This document shows positions 7,955 through 15,924 of a stretch of DNA of 64,000 bases, in pieces. Under the pieces are notes generated by a model that was not told the DNA's origin, did no database searches, and saw only the letters and a program-made list of their open reading frames with translations. This DNA is from Hoylesella marshii DSM 16973 = JCM 13450 (GTDB lineage Bacteria; Bacteroidota; Bacteroidia; Bacteroidales; Bacteroidaceae): assembly GCF_000146675.1 (NCBI RefSeq), contig NZ_GL397214.1:2371163-2435162 (forward strand), written 5' to 3'. Every line of letters starts with the position of its first letter. Positions within the stretch are counted from its first letter, which is position 1. A program made the translations under genes and the position numbers.

Positions 7955-9598
7955 TTGAGTCTCTCTATCGGTATGTTGTTGTCGTCACTGACTTTGTTTT
8001 CTTCGCCCGTGCACTATTCTATCGCTCTGGCGGGTAACTTCGGCGAGCCACGTCTGAACCATTTCCACGGCGGTATCGACATAAAGACCGGACAGGTGGA
8101 GGGGAAAGCTGTCTATGCCATCGGCAACGGTTATGTGAGCAAAGCCATTGTGGGGCTCTATGGATTGGGCTTGGCCGTTTACGTGAAGCATCCGCAAGGG
8201 CAGACCAGCGTTTATTGTCATCTGAACCGTTTTGCCACTCCCATCGCGGCATGCGTGAAGCAGTGGCAATACCGGCATCATTCCGATAAAGGAGAAATGC
8301 AGTTCCGACCTACAGATTTACCGGTGGCGGAAGGGCAGTTGATTGCTTTCAGTGGCAACTCGGGTGCTAGCCAAGCTCCGCATCTTCATTTTGAGATACA
8401 CGATTCTCAAAGTTGGGATATGTTAGACCCGTTAGACTTTATCGGCGCATCCGTAGTCGATTCCATGGCACCGCTTGCTCATGCGTTCATAGCCTATCCC
8501 ATGGGTGGCACCTTTTGCGGGTCGACTAAGAAACAGAGCTTTGGCTTCTCTTCCCAGCATCTTACGCGTAAATTCACGGCATGGGGAAAGGTGGGTTTCG
8601 GCCTTTGGGGCAACGACTACATGGAAGCAACTTACAATAGATACGGGTTGCGCGAGATAAAGCTGTTGATGGATGGCCGGCAGGTGTTTCATAGCAATCT
8701 TAGCAGGATTCCCGTTGGTGTTAGTAGGCAGGTAAACGCTTGGGGAGATTACGACCATTTCCTACGTTACAAGATATGGTATCTGCGTGCTTTCGTGCCG
8801 GAGGGCATTACGTTGCCAGCCCTTTCCACCGATAAGGATAGAGGTATCTGCAACTTCAACGAAGCGCGCGACTATCACATGACATTCCTTGTGGCCGATG
8901 CAAAGGGAAACAGTCGTGAATATACATTCACAGTAACAGGGAAGGAAACACCTGCGCCTGCAGCGAAGACCTTCGATACATTCCGGCAATTGCGATACAA
9001 CGTGACGAATCTTATCCAACAGCAAGGTGCCTATCTCATCGTTTCACCGCATCGTCTACCACACGACGTAGAGTTATCTCCCACACGTTTGCCTCAGCCC
9101 CATTCGCTCTCAGATGCTTACCGCTTCCATAACGTTTCGCTGCCACTGTTCGGACGGAGTTCTATTTGCATACGACTCAACCGAAAAGTACCCGACAAGT
9201 CTAAACTCTACATCCGCAGCAAATTCATGCCTACCCGTTTCTTGGGTGGTATATACAAAGACGGTTGGGTAACGACCGGCGTGCGAGAATTGGGCGACAG
9301 CTACGAGATTGCCTACGACGATGTTCCGCCTCTTATCCATCCTGTTGCCATGCATACATGGAATGGCAGCCATATCCTAAAGTTCGGTATCACCGACACG
9401 GGTAGCGGCCTCAAGCATTACGAGGGATACATAGACAACCGCTTTATACTCTTCGAGCAAGTTCCTAAAAGCTCGTGGGTGAAATGCAATCTCAGCGATA
9501 CTCCAATTACACCCACCGGAGGGTTGCATACTTTAAAGTTCATAGCTACAGACAATAGAAACAACAAACAAACGTTTATAACAAAAGTCATCTATTAA
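7955..9598 (+). CDS. M23-family peptidase (LytM domain) with C-terminal beta domains
   Basis: 547 residues from a TTG start; an ATG at 7973 is an alternative that would shorten the hydrophobic leader. The N-terminal third is a LytM/M23 domain: HFHGGIDIK supplies the HxxxD zinc ligands, GNSGASQAPHLHFEI the HxH motif, and VYCHLNRFA the additional histidine. Family members hydrolyse peptidoglycan cross-bridges in the periplasm. About 370 further residues lack a recognisable domain but are beta-rich (TGSGLKHYEGYIDNRFILFE resembles Ig-like segments). This long form is common in Bacteroidota. It precedes the C69 dipeptidase by 23 bp. Confidence 0.88.
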   Translation: MSLSIGMLLSSLTLFSSPVHYSIALAGNFGEPRLNHFHGGIDIKTGQVEGKAVYAIGNGYVSKAIVGLYGLGLAVYVKHPQGQTSVYCHLNRFATPIAACVKQWQYRHHSDKGEMQFRPTDLPVAEGQLIAFSGNSGASQAPHLHFEIHDSQSWDMLDPLDFIGASVVDSMAPLAHAFIAYPMGGTFCGSTKKQSFGFSSQHLTRKFTAWGKVGFGLWGNDYMEATYNRYGLREIKLLMDGRQVFHSNLSRIPVGVSRQVNAWGDYDHFLRYKIWYLRAFVPEGITLPALSTDKDRGICNFNEARDYHMTFLVADAKGNSREYTFTVTGKETPAPAAKTFDTFRQLRYNVTNLIQQQGAYLIVSPHRLPHDVELSPTRLPQPHSLSDAYRFHNVSLPLFGRSSICIRLNRKVPDKSKLYIRSKFMPTRFLGGIYKDGWVTTGVRELGDSYEIAYDDVPPLIHPVAMHTWNGSHILKFGITDTGSGLKHYEGYIDNRFILFEQVPKSSWVKCNLSDTPITPTGGLHTLKFIATDNRNNKQTFITKVIY

Positions 9599-9621
9599 AA
9601 ACAATACTAATCCATCAAAAC

Positions 9622-11268
9622 ATGAAAAAACTTTTATTATCCGCTTGCATGCTCGCAGCGTTCACAGCTGCCAATGCGTGCACGAACTTCATCGTAGGTA
9701 AGAAGGCCTCAACCGATGGTTCCGTTATCTGTTCCTACAATGCCGACGACTACGGCCTCTTCATAGGCCTCTGCCATTTCCCCGCCGGTAAACATGCCAA
9801 GGGCGAGATGCGTAAGATTTACGATTGGGACAACAAGAAGTATCACGGAGAGATACCCGAAGCTCCTGAGACCTACAACGTGATTGGCAATATCAACGAG
9901 TATCAGGTAACCATTGGCGAGACTACCTATGGAGGCCGAGAAGAAATGAGAGACTCCACCGGTATTCTCGATTACGGTTCGCTTATCTACGTGGCACTCC
10001 AGCGCTCGAAGACAGCTCGTGAAGCCATTAAGGTAATGACCAGCTTGGTAGAGAAATACGGTTACAACTCCGGCGGTGAGACTTTCACCATTTGCGACCC
10101 CAACGAGGCGTGGATAATGGAGATGATGGGCAAAGGCCCGGGCAGTCGTGGTGCCGTATGGGTAGCCATTCGCATTCCCGACAATGCTATCTGCGGACAT
10201 GCCAACCAAAGCCGTATCCGCACATTCAACCAAAAAGACAAAGAAAATGTGATGTTCTCCAAAGACTGCATCTCCTTCGCACGCTCTAAAGGTTGGTTTA
10301 CCGGAAAGGACAAAGACTTCTCTTGGAACGAAACCTATGCAGCCCCCGACTTCGGCGGCCGTCGCTTCTGCGATGCACGCGTGTGGAGTTTCTTCCGTCA
10401 CTTCGACAAAGGTTTCGACCGCTATCTCCCGTGGGCAGAAGGCAAAGACCCCAACGCCGAACCGATGCCCCTGTGGATTGTTCCCGACAGAAAAGTGAGT
10501 GTGCAAGACATCGAAGCCTGCATGCGCGACCACTACGAGGGAACAGCCCTCAGTCTCGACCGTGACCTCGGACAAGGCGTGTGGGAAATGCCCTATCGAC
10601 CCACTCCGCTGCAATATGAAGTGGACGGGAAGAAGTATTTCAACGAACGTCCTACCTCTACCCAGCAGACCGGCTTCTCATACGTTAGTCAGATGCGTTC
10701 GTGGCTGCCCCGCCAGATTGGAGGCGTGCTGTGGTTTGGTAACGACGATGGCAACATGGTTGCCTACACGCCCATTTACTGCGGTAACACCATTCAACCC
10801 GAATGCTACAATACCCCGGGAGCCGATGCCGTTACTTTCTCAGACAAGAATGCTTTCTGGGTATGCAACTGGGTGAGCAACATGACCTACCCCAGATACT
10901 CCCAACTCTTCCCCTCTCTCAAAGCCGTACGCGACAGCCTTGAGCAGAGCTACTTCGCACAGCAAGCCGGCATAGAGGAAAAGGCACAGGCTCTCTACCG
11001 CCAAAGCCCCGCGCAAGCTGTTGCATATCTCAACAACTACAGCAATACCAAGGCACAGCAGATGCTTGACAGATGGAAAAAACTCGCTACGTATCTCATC
11101 GTGAAATACAACGATATGGCCGTGAAGCCTGAGAAGAACGGCGTGTTTGAACGCACACCCGAAGGACTCGGAGCACGCGTATCACGTCCCGGCATCCCTG
11201 AGAATGTAGCAAGACAGCTCGTGCGCCAAACCGGCGACCGCTATGCCGTGCCCGAAGCAAAGAAATAA
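9622..11268 (+). CDS. C69-family dipeptidase
   Basis: 548 residues. The leader (MKKLLLSACMLAAFTAANA) ends immediately before Cys20 (CTNFIVGKKASTDGSV), the expected N-terminal nucleophile of a C69/U34 Ntn-hydrolase exposed after processing. Further family segments are GETFTICDPNEAWIMEMMG, GAVWVAIRIPD and GFSYVSQMRSWLPRQIGGVLWFG. Members cleave dipeptides from peptides, and a periplasmic location fits peptide use by an asaccharolytic or proteolytic Bacteroidota. Size is normal. It shares an apparent transcription unit with the preceding M23 gene. Confidence 0.9.
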   Translation: MKKLLLSACMLAAFTAANACTNFIVGKKASTDGSVICSYNADDYGLFIGLCHFPAGKHAKGEMRKIYDWDNKKYHGEIPEAPETYNVIGNINEYQVTIGETTYGGREEMRDSTGILDYGSLIYVALQRSKTAREAIKVMTSLVEKYGYNSGGETFTICDPNEAWIMEMMGKGPGSRGAVWVAIRIPDNAICGHANQSRIRTFNQKDKENVMFSKDCISFARSKGWFTGKDKDFSWNETYAAPDFGGRRFCDARVWSFFRHFDKGFDRYLPWAEGKDPNAEPMPLWIVPDRKVSVQDIEACMRDHYEGTALSLDRDLGQGVWEMPYRPTPLQYEVDGKKYFNERPTSTQQTGFSYVSQMRSWLPRQIGGVLWFGNDDGNMVAYTPIYCGNTIQPECYNTPGADAVTFSDKNAFWVCNWVSNMTYPRYSQLFPSLKAVRDSLEQSYFAQQAGIEEKAQALYRQSPAQAVAYLNNYSNTKAQQMLDRWKKLATYLIVKYNDMAVKPEKNGVFERTPEGLGARVSRPGIPENVARQLVRQTGDRYAVPEAKK

Positions 11269-11271
11269 GAA

Positions 11272-11414
11272 AACAAACGTTCGACCCTCAACGCTGCTAT
11301 CAACGACCTCAAACACGAGGCAGCAGTTTCCAAGGCTCTTCTTCCAACAATCAGTCGCAAAGCAGCAATGCAGACGGCACCGTCCAAGACGCCGACGTTG
11401 AGGAAGTGAAGTAA
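11272..11414 (+). pseudogene. Apparent dnaK 3'-end remnant
   Basis: Two pieces resembling the DnaK C-terminus occur in different frames. First, RSTLNAAINDLKHEAA (from about 11280) resembles the C-terminal lid helix. Then, in another frame, SSNNQSQSSNADGTVQDADVEEVK ends at TAA 11412-11414 and resembles the Bacteroidota DnaK tail (QDADFEEVK type). The junction implies an internal deletion or frameshift. No start or chaperone body is present. It lies between the C69 gene and the first Fic gene and probably marks a rearrangement. Confidence 0.55.
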
Positions 11415-11486
11415 GAATAAGTTTAACTCATCCAACTCGCTTAGCCCTATACCATGGGCTAAGCGAATTCTTTCGATATTCAGGTT

Positions 11487-12227
11487 ATGGAGCAAGCAAA
11501 CACAGCAAATCCCCTCCTCGCCACCCTCCGCGAACAGAAGGCGATGCAGTTGAAAGGTGGCATCTACCACAAAACGCAAATCGACTTAACCTACAATTCC
11601 AACCACATCGAGGGCAGCAGGCTAAGTCACGAGCAAACGCGCTATATCTTCGAGACCAACACTGTCGGCATTGCCGAAGATGCCATCAATGTCGACGACA
11701 TCGTCGAAACGATGAACCACTTCCGTTGCATCGACCTCATCATCGACACGGCCGAACAGCCCCTCTCCGAAGCCAACATCAAACAGCTCCACGCCACGCT
11801 CAAATCCGCCACTTCCGACAGTCGTAAGCCCTGGTTTGCCGTAGGCGAATACAAGCAGCTGCCCAACGAAGTAGGCGGCACCGAAACCTGTGCACCCGAA
11901 GATGTTCACAACGCCATGGCAGGCCTCCTGACCGAGTATAACGCCAAGCCCACCAAAACGCTCGACGACCTGCTCGATTTCCATGTGCGTTTCGAGCGCA
12001 TTCATCCTTTTCAAGATAGTAACGGTCGCGTCGGTCGCCTCCTCCTGTTCAAAGAATGCCTGGCCAACAACATCGTGCCGTTTATCATCACCGACGAACT
12101 CAAGATGTTCTATTATCGCGGACTGCGCGAATGGCACCACATCAACGGCTACCTCCTCGACACCTGCCTCACCGCGCAAGACAACTACAAAGCCACGTTG
12201 GACTATTTCAGAATTCCTCACAACTAA
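11487..12227 (+). CDS. Fic-domain protein, class II (first of a tandem pair)
   Basis: 246-residue Fic protein. Fic enzymes usually transfer AMP from ATP to a hydroxyl side chain of a target protein. The active-site motif HPFQDSNGRVGR (about residues 171-182) carries the catalytic His and the phosphate-binding NGR. An N-terminal SNHIEG (about residues 37-42) fits the inhibitory-helix motif S/TxxxEG/N, making this a self-inhibited class II Fic. No toxin-antitoxin partner is seen. The next Fic gene starts 11 bp downstream with the same inhibitory motif, so the pair may act together. The cellular target is unknown. Confidence 0.9.
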   Translation: MEQANTANPLLATLREQKAMQLKGGIYHKTQIDLTYNSNHIEGSRLSHEQTRYIFETNTVGIAEDAINVDDIVETMNHFRCIDLIIDTAEQPLSEANIKQLHATLKSATSDSRKPWFAVGEYKQLPNEVGGTETCAPEDVHNAMAGLLTEYNAKPTKTLDDLLDFHVRFERIHPFQDSNGRVGRLLLFKECLANNIVPFIITDELKMFYYRGLREWHHINGYLLDTCLTAQDNYKATLDYFRIPHN

Positions 12228-12237
12228 CATCACGAAT

Positions 12238-13074
12238 ATGAACAACATCGAAAAGCTCTACAAGCAGTGGCAGGCACTTCAGCCCATCAGCCAGCAAGCC
12301 CAAGAGCGGCTCAACCAGAAGTTGATGTTGGAGTTCAACTACAACTCCAACCACATCGAAGGCAACACGCTCACCTATGGGCAAACCGAACTACTGTTGC
12401 TGTTCGGAAGAGTTGCCGAACCCGCCATCATGCGCGACTTGGAAGAGATGAAGGCGCACAATGTGGCGTTGCGAATGATAGGAGCAGAAGCCCGTGAGGA
12501 GGGCAGACCGCTTACCGAAACCTTTATCCGCACATTGCATCAAACCCTTTTGCGCGAAGACTATCAGGTAACAAATCCAGATGGTACTACCTACACCATA
12601 CATGCCGGGCAATACAAAACGCGCCCCAACTCGGTACGAACCATCACAGGCGAACTCTTTGAATACGCTTCGCCCGAAGAGACGCCGGCACTGATGGCCG
12701 ACCTCATCGCGTGGTATAACCGCGAAGAAGTCGCTGCCACGCTATCACCCATCCAACTGGCTTCGCTCTTCCACTATCGTTACATCCGCATCCATCCCTT
12801 TGAAGACGGCAACGGTCGCATGGCCCGCCTGCTGGTTAATTACATCCTCTGCAAACACGGCTATCCGATGATTGTAGTCAAGAGCACCGACAAAAATCAA
12901 TATCTCTCCGTGCTCAATCAGTGCGACGTCGCAGTAGGCCTCATCCCGTCCGACGGAGCCAATGCCCAGCTCAACCAAATCACCCCCTTAACCAACTATC
13001 TTTCCCATTGCCTCGAGCAATCCCTCACGCTCAGTATCACAACCGTTACTTCGGAAACGAAGCAGCAAAAATAG
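12238..13074 (+). CDS. Fic-domain protein, class II (second of a tandem pair)
   Basis: 278-residue Fic protein. The start at 12238 was chosen because the family homology begins there (MNNIEKLYKQWQAL) and it lies 11 bp after the preceding stop; the frame stays open upstream without protein-like sequence. It contains the inhibitory motif in FNYNSNHIEGNTLTYGQTE and the active-site motif HPFEDGNGRMARLL at about residue 186, the consensus HPFxDGNGRxxR. A C-terminal part (KSTDKNQYLSVLNQCD) resembles the winged-helix end of DOC/Fic family members. Paralogous to the preceding gene but clearly diverged. Confidence 0.9.
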   Translation: MNNIEKLYKQWQALQPISQQAQERLNQKLMLEFNYNSNHIEGNTLTYGQTELLLLFGRVAEPAIMRDLEEMKAHNVALRMIGAEAREEGRPLTETFIRTLHQTLLREDYQVTNPDGTTYTIHAGQYKTRPNSVRTITGELFEYASPEETPALMADLIAWYNREEVAATLSPIQLASLFHYRYIRIHPFEDGNGRMARLLVNYILCKHGYPMIVVKSTDKNQYLSVLNQCDVAVGLIPSDGANAQLNQITPLTNYLSHCLEQSLTLSITTVTSETKQQK

Positions 13075-13169
13075 CGAAATTTATTGTAACTTTCGGGTGT
13101 TAATATTCAGATAATTAACGTGAATTCGTCGAACTCACGTTACAGTTATATCTGCTTCGACCGTTCTTA

Positions 13170-13252
13170 CAGAATTTTGCACACAAAATTGCTTCCCGAC
13201 AATCCGCTGACAGAATTTTGTACACGAAATTGCTTCCCGACAACCCGCGGAA
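13170..13252. repeat. 41-bp direct repeat with internal hairpin (two units)
   Basis: Two adjacent 41-bp units begin CAGAATTTTG at 13170 and 13211, differing at a few positions. Each contains AATTTTG-N4-(C)AAAATT, a stem-loop perfect in unit 1 and slightly altered in unit 2 (TTTTGTACACGAAA). The preceding 41 bp may hold a degraded unit (TGCTTCGACCGTTCTTA). It lies in the 283-bp gap after the second Fic gene. Confidence 0.8.
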
Positions 13253-13293
13253 CAAAAATCGTAAACAAAACAAGACCTCTACATTGAAAATGA

Positions 13294-13321
13294 GATACCC
13301 TCGGTGTCGTACTGAGGTATC
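13294..13321 (-). terminator. Possible terminator between fic and murI
   Basis: Imperfect inverted repeat GATACCCTC / GAGGTATC with a 10-base loop, between the convergent Fic and murI genes. On the minus strand it is followed by TCATTTTC, a weak T-run. It could serve either direction. Confidence 0.4.
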
Positions 13322-13357
13322 TTGAGGGTAAACATAAAGAAAGGGAATGGCTGGAGG

Positions 13358-14194
13358 TTATTCCAGACTGATATGCTCCACTTGCACGTCTTCATGAAGA
13401 AACATGCGGGCGGTTTCTTGGAAACGTTCGGGACTTTCGGTGGTGAGATACCGGCATGTGCCTCCTTGGGTGCATCGCGAAGCTATCTCGGGATGGCGGT
13501 GCAGATAGTCGTCGAGACTGCGGGCGACGTAGCAGCCTTGGGGAATGATATGCACGGAGGCGGGCAGATGTTTGCGTATCTTGGAGAGGAGCAGGGGATA
13601 GTGGGTGCAACCAAGTATCAGGCTGTCGATGTGCGGGTCTTTGCTCATCAGTTCGTCGAGGCGCTTTTTGACGAAGTAATCGGCACCCTTGCTATCGGCT
13701 TCATTGGCCTCTACAATGGCAGCCCAAAGGGGACATGCCTGCCCCGTGACGATGATGTCGGGATAGAGTTTGCCGATTTCCATCTCGTAACTCCTGCTCT
13801 TGATGGTGCCCGGTGTGGCCACAATGCCTACGTGTCGGGTAGTGGTGATGTCGCCGATGACCTCCGCTGTGGGACGAATTACGCCCAATACGCGTCGCGA
13901 AGGATAGGTGGTGGGTAAATCGTGCTGCTGAATGGTGCGCAATGCCTTGGCTGATGCCGTGTTGCAAGCTAAGATGACGAGACGGCAACCTTGTGCAAAG
14001 AGCTTCATGACGGCCTGTCGCGTAAACTCATAGACCACATCGAACGAGCGAGAACCATAGGGGGCACGGGCATTGTCGCCAATGTAAATGTAATCGTACA
14101 TGGGCAGTTGCTGCCTGATTTCATGCAGAATGGTGAGTCCGCCATAACCGGAATCGAATACACCGATGGCTCCTGCGCCGGATGAATGGGTCAT
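13358..14194 (-). CDS. murI: Glutamate racemase
   Basis: 278-residue enzyme converting L-glutamate to D-glutamate for peptidoglycan. The start at 14194 (MTHSSGAGAIGVFDSGYGG) overlaps the upstream ompH stop by 3 bp in an ATGA arrangement. Key elements are the acid/base aspartate and serine in GVFDSGYGGLT, IGDNARAPYG, the first catalytic cysteine in LACNTASA and the second in LGCTHYPLL. It is the last gene of the bamA-ompH cluster, linking outer-membrane assembly to cell-wall precursor supply as in many Bacteroidota. Confidence 0.95.
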   Translation of the reverse strand: MTHSSGAGAIGVFDSGYGGLTILHEIRQQLPMYDYIYIGDNARAPYGSRSFDVVYEFTRQAVMKLFAQGCRLVILACNTASAKALRTIQQHDLPTTYPSRRVLGVIRPTAEVIGDITTTRHVGIVATPGTIKSRSYEMEIGKLYPDIIVTGQACPLWAAIVEANEADSKGADYFVKKRLDELMSKDPHIDSLILGCTHYPLLLSKIRKHLPASVHIIPQGCYVARSLDDYLHRHPEIASRCTQGGTCRYLTTESPERFQETARMFLHEDVQVEHISLE

Positions 14195-14691
14195 TTCAAT
14201 GCTTCTCTGACGAGGTTGTTGATGTCTTCCGCAAAACTTTGGTCGATATAGGGGCATGCGTTGCTGTCGGTATTGATAATCAGCACGTAGCCTCGCTCTG
14301 CTGCAATGCGTTTCAACAGGGCATTGAGCTTGTCGCGTAAGGGTCGGTAAGCGTCTTGCTCGGCTTGGGAAAGGAGGCGCGCGGCCTCTTTTTTAAAGGC
14401 GACGTTCTTGTCCATCAATTCCTGCAACTCTGCCTGTCGCTTCTGCAAAATGGTGGAAACGAAAGTGCGTTGGCCGTCTAAGAAGGCCTCGTATTTGGCG
14501 TTAAACTCGTCTTCTGCCCGCTTTGTCTCGGCATCGTATTTTGCTTTCAGGGTTTCGAGGTTCTGCTGCACGGTGGCATATTCGGGCATGGAACGGAATG
14601 CGCCGTCGTAGCTGAAACAGGCAATTTTCGTCTGTGCGACAGCCAAGAGCGGCAGTGCAAGAAACAGAAGGGGAAGGATTGATTTTTTCAT
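14191..14691 (-). CDS. OmpH/Skp-family periplasmic chaperone (third copy)
   Basis: 166 residues. A signal peptide (MKKSILPLLFLALPLLAVAQT) is followed by the OmpH pattern: KIACFSYDGAFRSMPEY, then a long charged coiled coil (about residues 40-115: LETLKAKYDAETKRAEDEFNAK) and the closing strand GYVLIINTDSNACPYID. Skp chaperones hold unfolded outer-membrane proteins in the periplasm. It overlaps murI and is separated by 63 bp from the second copy. It differs from the other two copies, so functional specialisation is possible. Confidence 0.88.
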   Translation of the reverse strand: MKKSILPLLFLALPLLAVAQTKIACFSYDGAFRSMPEYATVQQNLETLKAKYDAETKRAEDEFNAKYEAFLDGQRTFVSTILQKRQAELQELMDKNVAFKKEAARLLSQAEQDAYRPLRDKLNALLKRIAAERGYVLIINTDSNACPYIDQSFAEDINNLVREALK

Positions 14692-14754
14692 ATCGTGTGG
14701 CGGTGTAATGAAAAAGGGCAGACCCTCGAGTCTGCCCTTATGGTTATCGTTTTG

Positions 14755-15255
14755 TTATTTCAGTTTCAGCAGCTCGGCCTTTACCTCAGCGGTAACGTCT
14801 TTGCTAAGGGTGTCGCTGATATAAGGTATTCCGCTGGCTTGGTCCATGATGTAAACGTAGCCTCCGGCTTTGCCTACATTCTTAATGGCTTTGACCAATT
14901 TCTCGGTAATGGGCTGCATTTTCTCTTGCGAAGCCTTGCTGAGTGCCTGCTGATTGTCCTGATAGGTCTGCTGAATCTTTTGATACATTTGCTGCAAAGC
15001 AGTCTCTGTTTCTTGCTGCTTGGTAGCATTCATCGTGCTCTTTGTTTTGTCGTATTCCTCCGATTTGCGCTGTAGTTCGTCCTGCATCAGCTTTAAATCG
15101 TTCTCATACTGCTTCTGTTGAGCATCTATATCGCCCTTTGCTTTGATGAATTCGGGCATTCCTTGCATAATGCTCTGTGCGTCGATATGTCCGAATTTCT
15201 GTGCAAATATTGACAGAGGAGCGAACAGCATCAACATCAAAATAAGTTTCTTCAT
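14755..15255 (-). CDS. OmpH/Skp-family periplasmic chaperone (second copy)
   Basis: 166 residues with a signal peptide (MKKLILMLMLFAPLSIFAQK). The start of the mature chain (FGHIDAQSIMQGMPEF) is the Skp/OmpH N-terminal pattern. A coiled coil rich in Gln, Lys and Glu covers about residues 38-115, and the C-terminal part GGYVYIMDQASGIPYISDTLSKDVT returns to the beta body. It has its own -7 box at 15340 and so may be expressed separately from the first copy and bamA. It is a chaperone candidate for outer-membrane proteins. Confidence 0.9.
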   Translation of the reverse strand: MKKLILMLMLFAPLSIFAQKFGHIDAQSIMQGMPEFIKAKGDIDAQQKQYENDLKLMQDELQRKSEEYDKTKSTMNATKQQETETALQQMYQKIQQTYQDNQQALSKASQEKMQPITEKLVKAIKNVGKAGGYVYIMDQASGIPYISDTLSKDVTAEVKAELLKLK

Positions 15256-15339
15256 TTCTATTCTCTTTTTAAATTAACTGTATTCTTTACGTTTTCGTGT
15301 CATTGCTTCCCGCTTTCTTACCTGCGGAAAGCGAGTTTG

Positions 15340-15347
15340 CAAATATA
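15340..15347 (-). promoter_or_regulatory. -7 promoter box before the second ompH gene
   Basis: Minus-strand TATATTTG matches TAnnTTTG and lies 85 bp upstream of the ATG at 15255, in the 98-bp gap between ompH copies one and two. It suggests an internal promoter in the bamA-ompH-murI cluster. Confidence 0.55.
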
Positions 15348-15353
15348 CGCATT

Positions 15354-15866
15354 TTAGTTGGAATAACCTAACTTTTGCAAGATTTCGTTGCTAATATCTA
15401 TCCTCGGCGATGCGAAGATGATGCCATTATCGCTGGCTCTGTCGAGCACGAGAGCATAGCCGCGCTGTTCCGAGATTTCTTTCACGGCGTTGTAAATCTC
15501 GTCTTGGATAGGGGAAATCAGACTTTCGCGCTTCTTAAAGAGTTCGCCCTCTGGTCCGAAATACTTCTTTTTCAGGTCGCTGGCCTCCTTTTCTTTCTTC
15601 ATAATGGCCTCCTGACGCGTCTTTTTCTGCTCTTGAGAGAGGAAGACGACTTCATTCTGGTAATTCTTATACAAGGCGCTTGCTTCGTTGTTGAGGGCTT
15701 CGACCTCTGCCTGCCACCTTTTCGACACTTGATTCAACTGCTCGTTGGCACGTTCATAGGCAGGGATATTCTTCAGAATATACTCCATGTCCATCAATGC
15801 GAACTTCTGTGCACTGGCCGTCAGCGATATGAGAGCTACGGCCATCATCATCAATCGTTTTTTCAT
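15354..15866 (-). CDS. OmpH/Skp-family periplasmic chaperone (first copy)
   Basis: 170 residues. A signal peptide (MKKRLMMMAVALISLTASAQK) is followed by FALMDMEYILKNIPAYERA, matching the start of Bacteroidota OmpH proteins that follow bamA. The helical hairpin covers about residues 38-110 (LNQVSKRWQAEVEALNNEA), and the closing body contains GYALVLDRASDNGIIFASP, the best match of the three copies to the standard OmpH ending. It begins 58 bp after bamA and is probably co-transcribed with it. Confidence 0.92.
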   Translation of the reverse strand: MKKRLMMMAVALISLTASAQKFALMDMEYILKNIPAYERANEQLNQVSKRWQAEVEALNNEASALYKNYQNEVVFLSQEQKKTRQEAIMKKEKEASDLKKKYFGPEGELFKKRESLISPIQDEIYNAVKEISEQRGYALVLDRASDNGIIFASPRIDISNEILQKLGYSN

Positions 15867-15924
15867 CGTTTCTGCTTTTAAGTGATTTTATCTGTAGATG
15901 AGTGAGTATTCTCCTCTTCCGAGA

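Noticed and set aside
12238..12240. Long upstream extension of the second Fic gene to 11983
   Set aside because: The extra 85 codons overlap the first Fic gene out of frame and have no Fic homology.
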